NCBI GenBank assembly: GCA_900547585.1
Contig: URHD01000076.1
Location: 1-8,856, forward strand
Source: an uncultured bacterium
GTDB lineage: Bacteria; Cyanobacteriota; Vampirovibrionia; Gastranaerophilales; Gastranaerophilaceae
Length of the DNA: 8,856 nt
Reading direction: 5' to 3'
The translations under genes were made by a program, and so were the position numbers. The first letter of the stretch is position 1; every line of letters starts with the position of its first letter. Under the pieces are notes generated by a model that saw only the letters and a list, made by a program, of their open reading frames with translations, did not search any database and was not told where the DNA came from. Positions 1 to 5,880 of this stretch are shown piece after piece.

Positions 1-20
1 TCAACTAAGTAGTGCAGATT

Positions 21-48
21 TTGTATTATTATAAAGATAAAATATACT
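21..48 (+). promoter_or_regulatory. Candidate promoter of the dnaJ-like gene
   Basis: A TATACT hexamer at 43-48 matches the sigma-70 -10 consensus at five of six positions. A weak TTGTAT -35 (three of six) sits 16 bases upstream at 21-26. Transcription would start near 55 and give a leader of about 75 bases before the ATG at 131. The rest of positions 1-130 is A/T-rich, and I see no gene end, operator or heat-shock (CIRCE-like) inverted repeat in it. The promoter assignment is inferred from motif match only. Confidence 0.35.
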
Positions 49-130
49 AAAATGATAGTCGCTTTAAGCACAACAATCACTACAATCGTGCAGAAGATAT
101 AAAAATTTCTGCCATATATGAAAGAAAAAT

Positions 131-1186
131 ATGGAATACAAAGATTATTACGAAATATTAGGCGTCAAAAAGGACGCAACACAATCAGAAATCAAATCCG
201 CATACAGAAAACTCGCAAAAAAATACCACCCCGACGTAAACAAAACGCCCGAAGCATCTGCAAAATTCAAAGATATCAACGAAGCGTTTGAAGTTCTGGG
301 TGACAAGGAAAAACGCCAGAGATATGACAGCCTCGGCTCAAACTGGCAAAACGGCTCGAATTTCACCCCTCCTCCGGGGTTTGAAAACATCAATTTCGAC
401 TTTGGCGGCGGCGGATATTCGCAGGGCGGGGCTTCTTATGCCGGATTCGAGGATTTGGGCGGATTTTCCGACTTTTTCAACACAATTTTCGGCGGATTCT
501 CACGCAGCGGCGCCCAATCAAGCCGTGCGGGCTCGCGCGCGGGTTCTTTTTACGAAGATTTAGGCGCGGCTTACACAAAAAAATCCGCTCCGAAAGCCGA
601 AAAGCTCGATTTGAACATTACGCAGGATTTATTCGTAAGCGCAAAAGATATTTTTAGCCAAAAACCCGTCAGCGTAAAAGTCAGCAGCATGGAAAAATGC
701 CCGAAATGCGCTGGTGTCGGTTCTGTTTGTTACGAATGCGGCGGTTCGGGTGTCGTCGTTCAATCCAAACAATTAAGCGTAAAACTCCCGCCCGAAGTAA
801 AAGAAGGACAAAAAATCAGGCTCAAAGGCGAAGGTCAGACCAGTTCGCAGGGCAGACGCGGCGATTTGTACCTCGTAATCCGCTTCAAAGACAAAGAATA
901 CGAAATAAACGGTACAGATTTAACAAAAACCATTGAAGTTACCCCCGCAGAAGCCGTAATCGGCGGCAGCAAGGAGATTTCCACGCTACATGGCAGCATT
1001 AACATCAAAATCCCGCCAAAAACCTCATGCGGTGCGAAATTGCGGCTCAAAGAGCTCGGGCTTCCCAAAAAAGGCGGCGGTTACGGTAATTTAAACGTAA
1101 AAATCAGCCTCGCCCTGCCAAAAGAGCTTTCCGACAAGGAAATCGAGCTTTATAAAAAGCTGCGCGAAATCGAAAGTTCTAGATAA
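131..1186 (+). CDS. dnaJ: DnaJ-type Hsp40 co-chaperone with reduced zinc finger
   Basis: This is a cytoplasmic co-chaperone that should deliver unfolded clients to DnaK and stimulate its ATPase. The J domain spans about residues 5-70, with the essential HPD at 33-35 preceded by the basic helix YRKLAKKY. A Gly/Phe-rich linker covers about residues 78-140. The C-terminal substrate-binding domains run from about residue 157 to the end and show the family patterns RLKGEG, GDLYL, IKIPP and LRLK. Oddly, only two CxxCxGxG-type motifs are present (C190/C193 and C200/C203) where classical DnaJ has four. The protein can therefore form one zinc site at most and lies between DnaJ and the zinc-free CbpA type. 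At 351 residues it is a little shorter than E. coli DnaJ (376). The ATG at 131 is chosen because the J domain begins at residue 5; no strong Shine-Dalgarno precedes it. No dnaK or grpE is adjacent in the window, so it may be a secondary Hsp40. The family call is certain, the exact paralogue less so. Confidence 0.93.
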   Translation: MEYKDYYEILGVKKDATQSEIKSAYRKLAKKYHPDVNKTPEASAKFKDINEAFEVLGDKEKRQRYDSLGSNWQNGSNFTPPPGFENINFDFGGGGYSQGGASYAGFEDLGGFSDFFNTIFGGFSRSGAQSSRAGSRAGSFYEDLGAAYTKKSAPKAEKLDLNITQDLFVSAKDIFSQKPVSVKVSSMEKCPKCAGVGSVCYECGGSGVVVQSKQLSVKLPPEVKEGQKIRLKGEGQTSSQGRRGDLYLVIRFKDKEYEINGTDLTKTIEVTPAEAVIGGSKEISTLHGSINIKIPPKTSCGAKLRLKELGLPKKGGGYGNLNVKISLALPKELSDKEIELYKKLREIESSR

Positions 1187-1193
1187 ATTTTGC

Positions 1194-1224
1194 GGTGGGA
1201 ACCGCTGCGCTATTCCCACCCTAC
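1194..1224 (-). repeat. REP-like palindrome downstream of the dnaJ-like gene
   Basis: The arms GGTGGGAA (1194-1201) and TTCCCACC (1213-1220) are perfect 8-bp complements around an 11-base loop that contains GCTGCGC. Read on the minus strand, the element starts with GTAG directly before GGTGGGAA. That matches the layout of REP elements mobilised by RAYT (TnpA-REP) proteins: a conserved GTAG followed by an imperfect palindrome. The hairpin lies 8 bases after the dnaJ stop and could also help terminate or protect that transcript, although only a broken T-run (CTACTTTCTT) follows it. No RAYT gene is in the window. The REP assignment rests on shape and recalled similarity, not a search. Confidence 0.5.
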
Positions 1225-1238
1225 TTTCTTATGTAAAA

Positions 1239-1448
1239 TTATTCGAAATCGGCAATACACCGAAATTCAACATCCAAAACATCAGCTAATTCAAAGAGTT
1301 TTCTGAGACTCATATACTTTTGCCCGCGCTCAACTCTGCAAATATACTCTTTAGATAAGTCTAACTTTTCAGCCAAAGCTTCCTGACTAAGATTCTTCGC
1401 CTCTCTGTATTTTTTTATATTGTTTCCTAAAATCTTTTTTCTTGACAT
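1239..1448 (-). CDS. Small XRE/HTH_3-family transcriptional regulator
   Basis: This is a 69-residue protein that is almost entirely one Cro/CI-type DNA-binding domain. It has helix 1 GNNIKKYREAKN (8-19), the turn region LSQEALAEKLDLS (20-32), the recognition helix KEYICRVERG (33-42) and the closing helices SLRKLFELADVLDV (47-60). There is no effector or dimerisation domain beyond the fold. This resembles single-domain Cro-like regulators and restriction-modification controller (C) proteins, but no restriction or methylase gene is nearby. The start at 1448 is preferred because the HTH fold needs nothing upstream. An in-frame ATG at 1484 would add 12 residues. Each ATG is preceded by the same AATAGGTCA segment, which may act as a weak ribosome site. 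The regulator is divergent from the 63-residue gene, and the -35 of that gene's promoter overlaps its second and third codons. It very probably controls that promoter and its own, by inference. Confidence 0.85.
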   Translation of the reverse strand: MSRKKILGNNIKKYREAKNLSQEALAEKLDLSKEYICRVERGQKYMSLRKLFELADVLDVEFRCIADFE

Positions 1449-1470
1449 ATGACCTATTTTTCCACATAAT
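1442..1470 (+). promoter_or_regulatory. Strong sigma-70 promoter for the 63-residue gene
   Basis: A perfect TTGACA at 1442-1447, a 17-base spacer and CATAAT at 1465-1470 (five of six) form the best promoter visible in the window. The predicted start is near 1477 and the leader about 45 bases, ending in a good Shine-Dalgarno. The 15-bp repeat copy at 1450-1464 fills almost the whole spacer, so a protein bound there would occlude RNA polymerase. The -35 lies inside the first codons of the divergent regulator. Confidence 0.7.
1450..1464 (+). repeat. Direct repeat copy 1, candidate operator
   Basis: TGACCTATTTTTCCA differs at one base from the copy at 1485-1499, and the two start 35 bp apart. 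It occupies the spacer between the -35 and -10 of the plus-strand promoter. On the minus strand its end (AATAGGTCA) sits one base before the regulator's ATG at 1448. It is either an operator for the adjacent XRE protein or part of a duplicated translation-start region. Confidence 0.55.
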
Positions 1471-1484
1471 ATAGAAAGTGTCAT

Positions 1485-1499
1485 TGACCTATTTGTCCA
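1485..1499 (+). repeat. Direct repeat copy 2, candidate operator
   Basis: TGACCTATTTGTCCA matches copy 1 at 14 of 15 positions. This copy contains the imperfect dyad GAC-N6-GTC, as expected for a homodimeric HTH protein. It lies in the predicted leader of the 63-residue gene, just downstream of the expected transcription start. On the minus strand it directly precedes the alternative in-frame ATG at 1484. Confidence 0.5.
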
Positions 1500-1521
1500 G
1501 AAGCTTTAAAGAGGAAAAACC

Positions 1522-1713
1522 ATGCAACAAGAAACCATCAAAGAATTCCACGACATAATCAACACCCTTGAAACAACACTCTACGCTCTAAAATGGCAGC
1601 AGCGGGAAAATAACAATATTTTCTGCTTTGACGCAGAAATATCGGTCTTTGATTCGGCACTAAGACGATTAAAGGAATGCTGCGTAAACCACATCGGGTG
1701 TTTAGATGAATAA
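1522..1713 (+). CDS. Orphan 63-residue protein, divergent from XRE regulator
   Basis: I do not recognise this protein. It is 63 residues with no membrane segment or signal peptide. It is probably mostly helical: an acidic N-terminal helix (about 3-22), a middle segment with Phe, Cys and Asp (31-41) and a C-terminal helix ending in a CC pair (52-53) and a further Cys (59). The four Cys residues lack the spacing of a standard zinc ribbon. Expression is well supported. The AAAGAGG Shine-Dalgarno (1508-1514) lies seven bases before the ATG, and the TTGACA/CATAAT promoter lies about 50-80 bases upstream. It is divergent from the XRE regulator and convergent with the 170-residue membrane gene, whose stop is only 9 bases beyond its own stop. 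Co-regulation by the XRE protein is likely by inference. It could be a small effector, an antirepressor-like partner or a relic of a mobile element; nothing in the sequence decides between these. Confidence 0.65.
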   Translation: MQQETIKEFHDIINTLETTLYALKWQQRENNNIFCFDAEISVFDSALRRLKECCVNHIGCLDE

Positions 1714-1722
1714 CGTGCCGAT

Positions 1723-2235
1723 TCAGGGAAAAAATATCTTATTCCTGATTAAAATAACATAAATTATCCCCAGCATGACAAAAATCACCGGATAAAATAC
1801 TTCTGACGCTTCACTAGTCATCACAAATCCACCTGCAGGGCTTGAGAGATATTTTTTGTTAAAATCTTGCACATTGTCGTTATATAAACTATTTCCACGG
1901 GTCAAATTGTTTGTTTCTTCATAAATATAAAAGACAAACGGGGAGTTCAGCTTGTTATTTCTGTCAGAAATTTGTATATAGGTTCGTTGGTTGTTGTATA
2001 AATTTTTACCAAAGTATTGGTAGGTTTTAGCCGTCATCAAGCTTTCTTTTGAAACATTTATTTTTTTATAACTTTTTATGCCCGCAATATACGTCCGTTC
2101 CGTTGTGCAAACATAATCCGAATTACAAGTCATAACCTCAGAATCAGGATGAAAGTATATAAAAAGAAAAACTCCAAGAATAACTAATAAATTAAAAATG
2201 ATACAAATTTTGTATTCAGGTTTTCTGAAATCCAT
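1723..2235 (-). CDS. Two-helix membrane protein of unknown function
   Basis: A 170-residue protein with two membrane helices, about 10-28 and 147-163. Basic residues flank the outer ends of both (RKPEYK before the first, RNK after the second), so both termini should be cytoplasmic with a loop of roughly 118 residues outside the membrane. The start of that loop has paired cysteines, C37 and C43, followed by a basic and aromatic stretch, which could form a disulfide. I do not recognise the family; a small beta-rich extracytoplasmic domain is a guess. The start at 2235 is chosen over the in-frame ATG at 2268 because TGAGGA precedes it by seven bases. It lies 59 bases after the exported 293-residue gene on the same strand, so it is probably the last gene of the manC-aroQ run. 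Its end is nearly back to back with the 63-residue gene. Confidence 0.7.
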   Translation of the reverse strand: MDFRKPEYKICIIFNLLVILGVFLFIYFHPDSEVMTCNSDYVCTTERTYIAGIKSYKKINVSKESLMTAKTYQYFGKNLYNNQRTYIQISDRNNKLNSPFVFYIYEETNNLTRGNSLYNDNVQDFNKKYLSSPAGGFVMTSEASEVFYPVIFVMLGIIYVILIRNKIFFP

Positions 2236-2294
2236 AATTATTTCCTCAAAATAATCTGGTACCACCAATAACTGATTAGCTGATTTATAAACAA

Positions 2295-3176
2295 TTAATC
2301 TTTCATCGCCTCATCAAATGCTTTTTGGCGCTCGGCGTTTCTTTTTTCGACTGCTGACGGAGAATAATCAACAGGCTCATAGTCACCATCTTCATACATT
2401 TTTTGCAAATCTTTTGAAATATTTTTCAACTCGCCCAGACTTTTGTCGACTTCGTGGTAATTCTGCATTGATGATTGCATGGAACTTTTCATATCCTGCA
2501 CGGTCATTTTAATCCCGCGTGATTTTATTTCAAAGGAGGGGTTAAGCGTAGGATTAATTTTTATGTCCGAAAGCTCGACAACCACATCGCCTTTTCCTTT
2601 TGTAACGCTGTTAAGCTGAACAATATTAAACAAATCCGTAAAATACTCCAGATTTTTAAACTTCATATAAACAGGAAAATCTTCTTTGTTCACACAGATT
2701 TCCAAATCCGTAACATTCTTGTATTTTGCGCTGTACATATCACATTGGGCGTTTATTGAATCGGGCTTTTTGATTTTTTTAACAGAATTTTTCAAAATAT
2801 CTTCGGGTTTTATTTTATTAATCCAGTACAAACCATTTTCATCTTTTGATTCCTGTGCGCTGCCCGAAACTACAATATACGGATTTTCAGAGTATGTCAT
2901 TTCATCGCCTTTAACATTAATGACCGTGGGCATAGTATGGTATTTGTAATATTTTGAATAATAATTACCGTCTTTTTTGTATTCTTCAATTCTCTGTGTC
3001 ATGTCGGTCAAATCCATGAATTTGAAACTCACAGAAGCATTGTAATAACAGTTATTGTTTTTGCTATATGCCTCAAGAGATTTTAGCAGCTTCTTTTCGG
3101 GGTTAAAACCGTCCCCGTTTATAACCAGCAAAAAACAAACAAATACAGCAACTATCGCTAAAATCTTCTTTCCCAT
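2295..3176 (-). CDS. Exported protein of unknown function, LolA-like pattern possible
   Basis: A 293-residue protein with an N-terminal basic-hydrophobic segment (GKK then I5-I19) that acts as a signal peptide or membrane anchor. The only cysteine in that segment, C14, follows V13 and does not fit a lipobox, so this is not an obvious lipoprotein. The middle (about 45-225) alternates short beta-like strands with polar turns, including a segment where a Cys-containing strand is followed by FPVYMKF. That resembles the half-barrel pattern of LolA/LppX-like lipid carriers, but this is weak inference. The C-terminal 65 residues are charged, Met/Gln-rich and probably helical or coiled-coil. The start is supported by GGAG five bases upstream, only ten bases after the aroQ stop, so it is co-transcribed with aroQ and manC. 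Its position suggests an envelope role but does not prove one. Confidence 0.75.
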   Translation of the reverse strand: MGKKILAIVAVFVCFLLVINGDGFNPEKKLLKSLEAYSKNNNCYYNASVSFKFMDLTDMTQRIEEYKKDGNYYSKYYKYHTMPTVINVKGDEMTYSENPYIVVSGSAQESKDENGLYWINKIKPEDILKNSVKKIKKPDSINAQCDMYSAKYKNVTDLEICVNKEDFPVYMKFKNLEYFTDLFNIVQLNSVTKGKGDVVVELSDIKINPTLNPSFEIKSRGIKMTVQDMKSSMQSSMQNYHEVDKSLGELKNISKDLQKMYEDGDYEPVDYSPSAVEKRNAERQKAFDEAMKD

Positions 3177-3186
3177 ACAAACTCCA

Positions 3187-3621
3187 TCATTTTTTCAAAA
3201 GATTCATCAATGCTAACATTGCAAGCCTGTAACTGTCAAGCCCAAACCCTGCAATCTGCCCGACACAAACGGGCGCAATCAGTGAATTTTTTCTGAATTC
3301 TTCGCGTGCATGGACGTTTGAAATATGGATTTCGACCGCCGGAAGCGCAACAGCACTGATAGCGTCACGAATTGCGACGCTCGTGTGCGTATAAGCGGCA
3401 GGATTTATCACAATCCCTGCACAATCCCCGCGCGCAGCCTGAATTGCGTTAACAATTTCCCCCTCAACGTTGCTCTGGAAAAATTCCAGCTCAACTCCGA
3501 GTTCTTTTGCCAGAATCTCAAGTTCCGCGTTGATTTTTTCAAGCGTCAAAGTTCCGTAAACTTCGGGCTCACGCGTTCCGAGAAGATTCAAATTCGGGCC
3601 GTTTACAATTAAAATTTTCAT
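3187..3621 (-). CDS. aroQ: Type II 3-dehydroquinate dehydratase
   Basis: This cytoplasmic enzyme removes water from 3-dehydroquinate to give 3-dehydroshikimate, step three of the shikimate pathway to aromatic amino acids; family members form dodecamers. Diagnostic motifs are NGPNLNLLG (7-15), the lid region TREPEVYG (16-23) carrying R17 and the catalytic Y22, the substrate-binding INPAAYTHTS (72-81) and the EIHISNVHAREEFR segment (97-110) with catalytic H99. The 144-residue length is typical and no active-site residue is missing. The ATG at 3621 is three bases after the manC stop, and an AGGG Shine-Dalgarno lies inside the last manC codons, so translation is probably coupled to manC. No other shikimate gene is in the window. 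Confidence 0.97.
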   Translation of the reverse strand: MKILIVNGPNLNLLGTREPEVYGTLTLEKINAELEILAKELGVELEFFQSNVEGEIVNAIQAARGDCAGIVINPAAYTHTSVAIRDAISAVALPAVEIHISNVHAREEFRKNSLIAPVCVGQIAGFGLDSYRLAMLALMNLLKK

Positions 3622-3624
3622 AAC

Positions 3625-5070
3625 TTAAACCCTGCCATAAATGTCAGAAAGCCTTACAATGTCGTTTTCGTCAAGAATATCGCCTCTTTGCACCTCAATC
3701 ACCTTAACAGGAACATCAAACGGGTTCTGGAGCGAGTGTTTTTCTTCAACATTAATGTTTATGCTGTCACCGGGGTGCATTTCGTACTGTTCGTCCTCGC
3801 AAATAACGATTCCCACGCCCTCAACAATTACCCAGTGCTCGCTTCTGTGGTGGTGAAGCTGGAGGCTGAGTTTTCCGCCCGGATTAACCTGAATGCATTT
3901 TGTTAAAAATCCGTTGCCCTCATTAATAACCGTGTACCAGCCCCACGGACGGTAAACCGTCTTATGAACGCGGCTTGTGCTGTCGTGTTTTTCGTTCAAA
4001 AGCTTCACAACCTTTTTAACTTCCTGCGTTTTTGATTTTTCGCAAACTAAAAGCGCATCTTCGGTTTCAACGACCACCATATCCTCAAGCCCTATTGTAG
4101 CAACAAGTTTTGAGGTCGAAAGCACCATGGAATTCTTGCTGTCAAGGTCGAGAACATTGCCCTGAATGTAATTTCCGTTGATATCCTTTTCAGCGGTGTC
4201 ATAAATCGCTTCCCACGAGCCCAAATCATGCCAGCCGCAGTCCAGAGGCAGCATAACAAGCTTTTTCGAGAACTCCATAATCGCGTAATCAAGTGAAATA
4301 TCCGGCATTTTGTTGTAATCAATATATGAAATCGTGGGCGATTGCGAGCTGATTTCGCTGTTCTGGACAATATCGTAGATTTCGGGCGCAAACTTTTTGA
4401 ATTCCTCCATCATAACCGACGCTTTGAAAACGAAAATTCCGCTGTTCCAGAAGTATCTGTCGGATTCGCAGTACTCTTTTGCGACTTCAAGGATGGGTTT
4501 TTCCGTGAAAAACTCGACTTTCATCGCTTCGTCGGAGATTTCTTTTATTTTTTTGTTGTTTTTTGTGCGGATGTAACCATAACCCGTGTCAGGCTTGTCG
4601 GGTTTTACGCCGAGCGTGACGATATAATCCTGTTGCGCGAGTTTTACCGCCTCTTTTAGCACACGCGTGTATTCTTTTTCGTTCTCAATTGTGTGGTCGG
4701 ACGGCGAAACGATGATTACAGGGTCATCGTCAGGAATATCGAGCATCTGGATGTATTTTATGCCCACAGCGACCGCCGGCGCCGTATTTTTAACGGCAGG
4801 CTCGGAAATCATGCGATAGCACGAACTTCTGCAAAATTTTTCCTGCAATTGCTCAAGCTGATAACGCACCTGCGAATCAAGGTTTACATTTGTTGCGGTA
4901 ATGATATTTTTGTCATCAACATTGGAAAGCAGCCTCAAAAACGTGGTTTTAAAGGTCGAATCATCGTCCGAAAACTGCATAAGCTGCTTCGGCTGGAGTT
5001 CTCTGCTCAAAGGCCAGAGCCTGCTTCCGCTCCCTCCGGCAAGAATTATCGCATAAACGTTGCTTTCCAT
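3625..5070 (-). CDS. manC: Mannose-1-phosphate guanylyltransferase / mannose-6-phosphate isomerase
   Basis: A 481-residue type II PMI-GMP enzyme that isomerises fructose-6-P and mannose-6-P and makes GDP-mannose from mannose-1-P and GTP, feeding surface polysaccharide. The N-terminal nucleotidyltransferase domain shows the signature GGSGSRLWPLSR (12-23) with PKQ (27-29), the SPSDH loop and the later FTEKP motif. The C-terminal cupin isomerase domain has QLHHHRSEHW (404-413), whose His residues bind the metal, and HPGDS further on. The length is standard for the bifunctional form. The start is set at 5070: the signature begins at residue 12, AAAGG lies ten bases upstream, and the 63 codons open further upstream (a TTG at 5259) encode nothing family-like and lie in a repeat element. 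It heads the manC-aroQ-exported protein run. No other polysaccharide genes are nearby. Confidence 0.96.
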   Translation of the reverse strand: MESNVYAIILAGGSGSRLWPLSRELQPKQLMQFSDDDSTFKTTFLRLLSNVDDKNIITATNVNLDSQVRYQLEQLQEKFCRSSCYRMISEPAVKNTAPAVAVGIKYIQMLDIPDDDPVIIVSPSDHTIENEKEYTRVLKEAVKLAQQDYIVTLGVKPDKPDTGYGYIRTKNNKKIKEISDEAMKVEFFTEKPILEVAKEYCESDRYFWNSGIFVFKASVMMEEFKKFAPEIYDIVQNSEISSQSPTISYIDYNKMPDISLDYAIMEFSKKLVMLPLDCGWHDLGSWEAIYDTAEKDINGNYIQGNVLDLDSKNSMVLSTSKLVATIGLEDMVVVETEDALLVCEKSKTQEVKKVVKLLNEKHDSTSRVHKTVYRPWGWYTVINEGNGFLTKCIQVNPGGKLSLQLHHHRSEHWVIVEGVGIVICEDEQYEMHPGDSININVEEKHSLQNPFDVPVKVIEVQRGDILDENDIVRLSDIYGRV

Positions 5071-5100
5071 AGTTTTTAAACCTTTCGATTTTAATAATAA

Positions 5101-5273
5101 CTGACACCCTGAACTTGTTTGACCGGTTTTGCTGAAATCTATGATTTCGTACAAAATGTCTGGTTTTCCACAGGGTCTGTCTAATGGAATCCGGCTGTTT
5201 GCAGCGTCCAATCGGAAAGCCTGAAAACAGTTTCCACTATCGGTAAGATTCCGAACCAAGTTCGGAATGACAG
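5101..5273 (-). mobile_element. MITE-like 173-bp element between apt and manC
   Basis: The two ends are imperfect terminal inverted repeats. The minus-strand 5' end CTGTCATTCCGAACTTGGTT and the inverted opposite end CTGACACCCTGAACTTGTTT agree at 15 of 20 positions. The end near apt carries a perfect 9-bp hairpin (5248-5256 with 5260-5268, loop CAA). The element has no transposase gene, and I could not find a convincing target-site duplication. It fills most of the apt-manC gap and would form most of the manC 5' leader. It shares the outer motif TGTCATTCC...GGAATCT with the 48-bp element at 5881-5928. This is a candidate non-autonomous mobile element, judged from structure alone. Confidence 0.5.
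5248..5268. repeat. Perfect 9-bp hairpin at element end
   Basis: ATTCCGAAC and GTTCGGAAT pair perfectly around a three-base loop. In a minus-strand transcript this lies just beyond the apt stop (45 bases downstream) and at the very start of a manC leader. No T-run follows in the minus direction (TCTTACCG), so it is not a classical terminator, but it could stabilise the apt 3' end. Confidence 0.6.
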
Positions 5274-5276
5274 CCC

Positions 5277-5306
5277 GATATAACCAATTGTATTAAATTT
5301 TGACAA
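5277..5306 (-). promoter_or_regulatory. Candidate manC operon promoter
   Basis: On the minus strand TTGTCA (5301-5306, five of six to the -35 consensus) is followed after 18 bases by TATATC (5277-5282, four of six to the -10). Transcription would begin near 5270, almost exactly at the edge of the MITE-like element, giving a leader of about 200 bases that contains it. The -10 is weak. Alternatively manC is simply read through from apt. Confidence 0.35.
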
Positions 5307-5312
5307 TAATGT

Positions 5313-5834
5313 CTAATATTTAATCATTGAAACAATTTCAATATCTTTCGGAAGCTTTTCTCTGCCTTTCAAATCGGAAAGCTCAATAACAAAAGCCGCT
5401 CCGACAATATCCGCACCTGTTTTTTGAAGAAGTTTTATACTTGCGTTCACAGTACCGCCGGTTGCGAGCAAATCGTCAATAACGAGAACCTTTTTGCCCG
5501 GTTCAACAGCATCAACATGCATTTCGATTTTGTCCGTACCGTATTCGAGCGCATATTCCTGAGAAATGGTTTCCGCAGGGAGTTTTCCGGGTTTTCTGAT
5601 TAAAACAAGACCCGCTTTGAGGTTGTAAGCAAGCGCAGAACCGAAGATGAAACCGCGCGATTCAATCCCCACAACGTAATCGATTCCTTTGTCCTTAAAT
5701 TTTTCCGTCAAAAAGTCAATTATCAATTCAAGAGCGCGCGCGTCTTTCACTGCGGTTGTGATATCGCGAAAAACAATCCCCTCTTTTGGAAAATCCACAA
5801 TATCTCTGATTTTTGATTCTACATAACTATTCAT
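5313..5834 (-). CDS. apt: Adenine phosphoribosyltransferase
   Basis: A cytoplasmic purine-salvage enzyme that converts adenine and PRPP to AMP and pyrophosphate. The 173 residues match the usual bacterial length. It carries the APT N-terminal pattern DFPKEGIVFRDITT (14-27), GIESRGFIFG (56-65), the flexible-loop segment RKPGKLPAE (80-88) and the PRPP-binding motif VLVIDDLLATGGT (116-128) with both acidic residues. A strong Shine-Dalgarno, AGGAG, lies six bases before the ATG at 5834, which settles the start. The gene stands apart from metY (153-base gap) and manC (242-base gap), and both gaps hold repeat elements, so it may be a single-gene unit. No promoter upstream of it is convincing. Confidence 0.97.
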   Translation of the reverse strand: MNSYVESKIRDIVDFPKEGIVFRDITTAVKDARALELIIDFLTEKFKDKGIDYVVGIESRGFIFGSALAYNLKAGLVLIRKPGKLPAETISQEYALEYGTDKIEMHVDAVEPGKKVLVIDDLLATGGTVNASIKLLQKTGADIVGAAFVIELSDLKGREKLPKDIEIVSMIKY

Positions 5835-5880
5835 AATTCTCTCCTGTATATGTTTTTGTCTGAAATTTAGTTTCTGTCCT

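Noticed and set aside
1..34. Tail of an upstream gene at the left edge
   Set aside because: Open frames there last at most ten codons before a stop and show no recognisable sequence.
288..936. Plus-strand frames of 91 and 79 codons inside the dnaJ-like gene
   Set aside because: They are alternative-frame shadows of a clear DnaJ protein, without their own signals.
1239..1713. Toxin-antitoxin or restriction-modification locus
   Set aside because: The XRE protein resembles antitoxins and C proteins, but the 63-residue partner matches no toxin family I know, the genes are divergent rather than an operon, and no methylase or nuclease is present.
1721..1751. Terminator between the convergent 63-residue and 170-residue genes
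   Set aside because: The only pairing (TCAGGGA with TTCCTGA, one G-U) is seven bp with a 13-base loop and no T-run after it in either direction, which is too weak to call.
4342..5079. Plus-strand open frames of 105 and 128 codons
   Set aside because: They are antisense to manC, with no recognisable domain and no promoter or ribosome site.
5071..5259. 63-codon in-frame N-terminal extension of manC from a TTG at 5259
   Set aside because: The nucleotidyltransferase signature begins 12 residues after the ATG at 5070, a Shine-Dalgarno precedes that ATG, and the extension lies wholly inside a repeat element with its TTG at a hairpin loop and no ribosome site.
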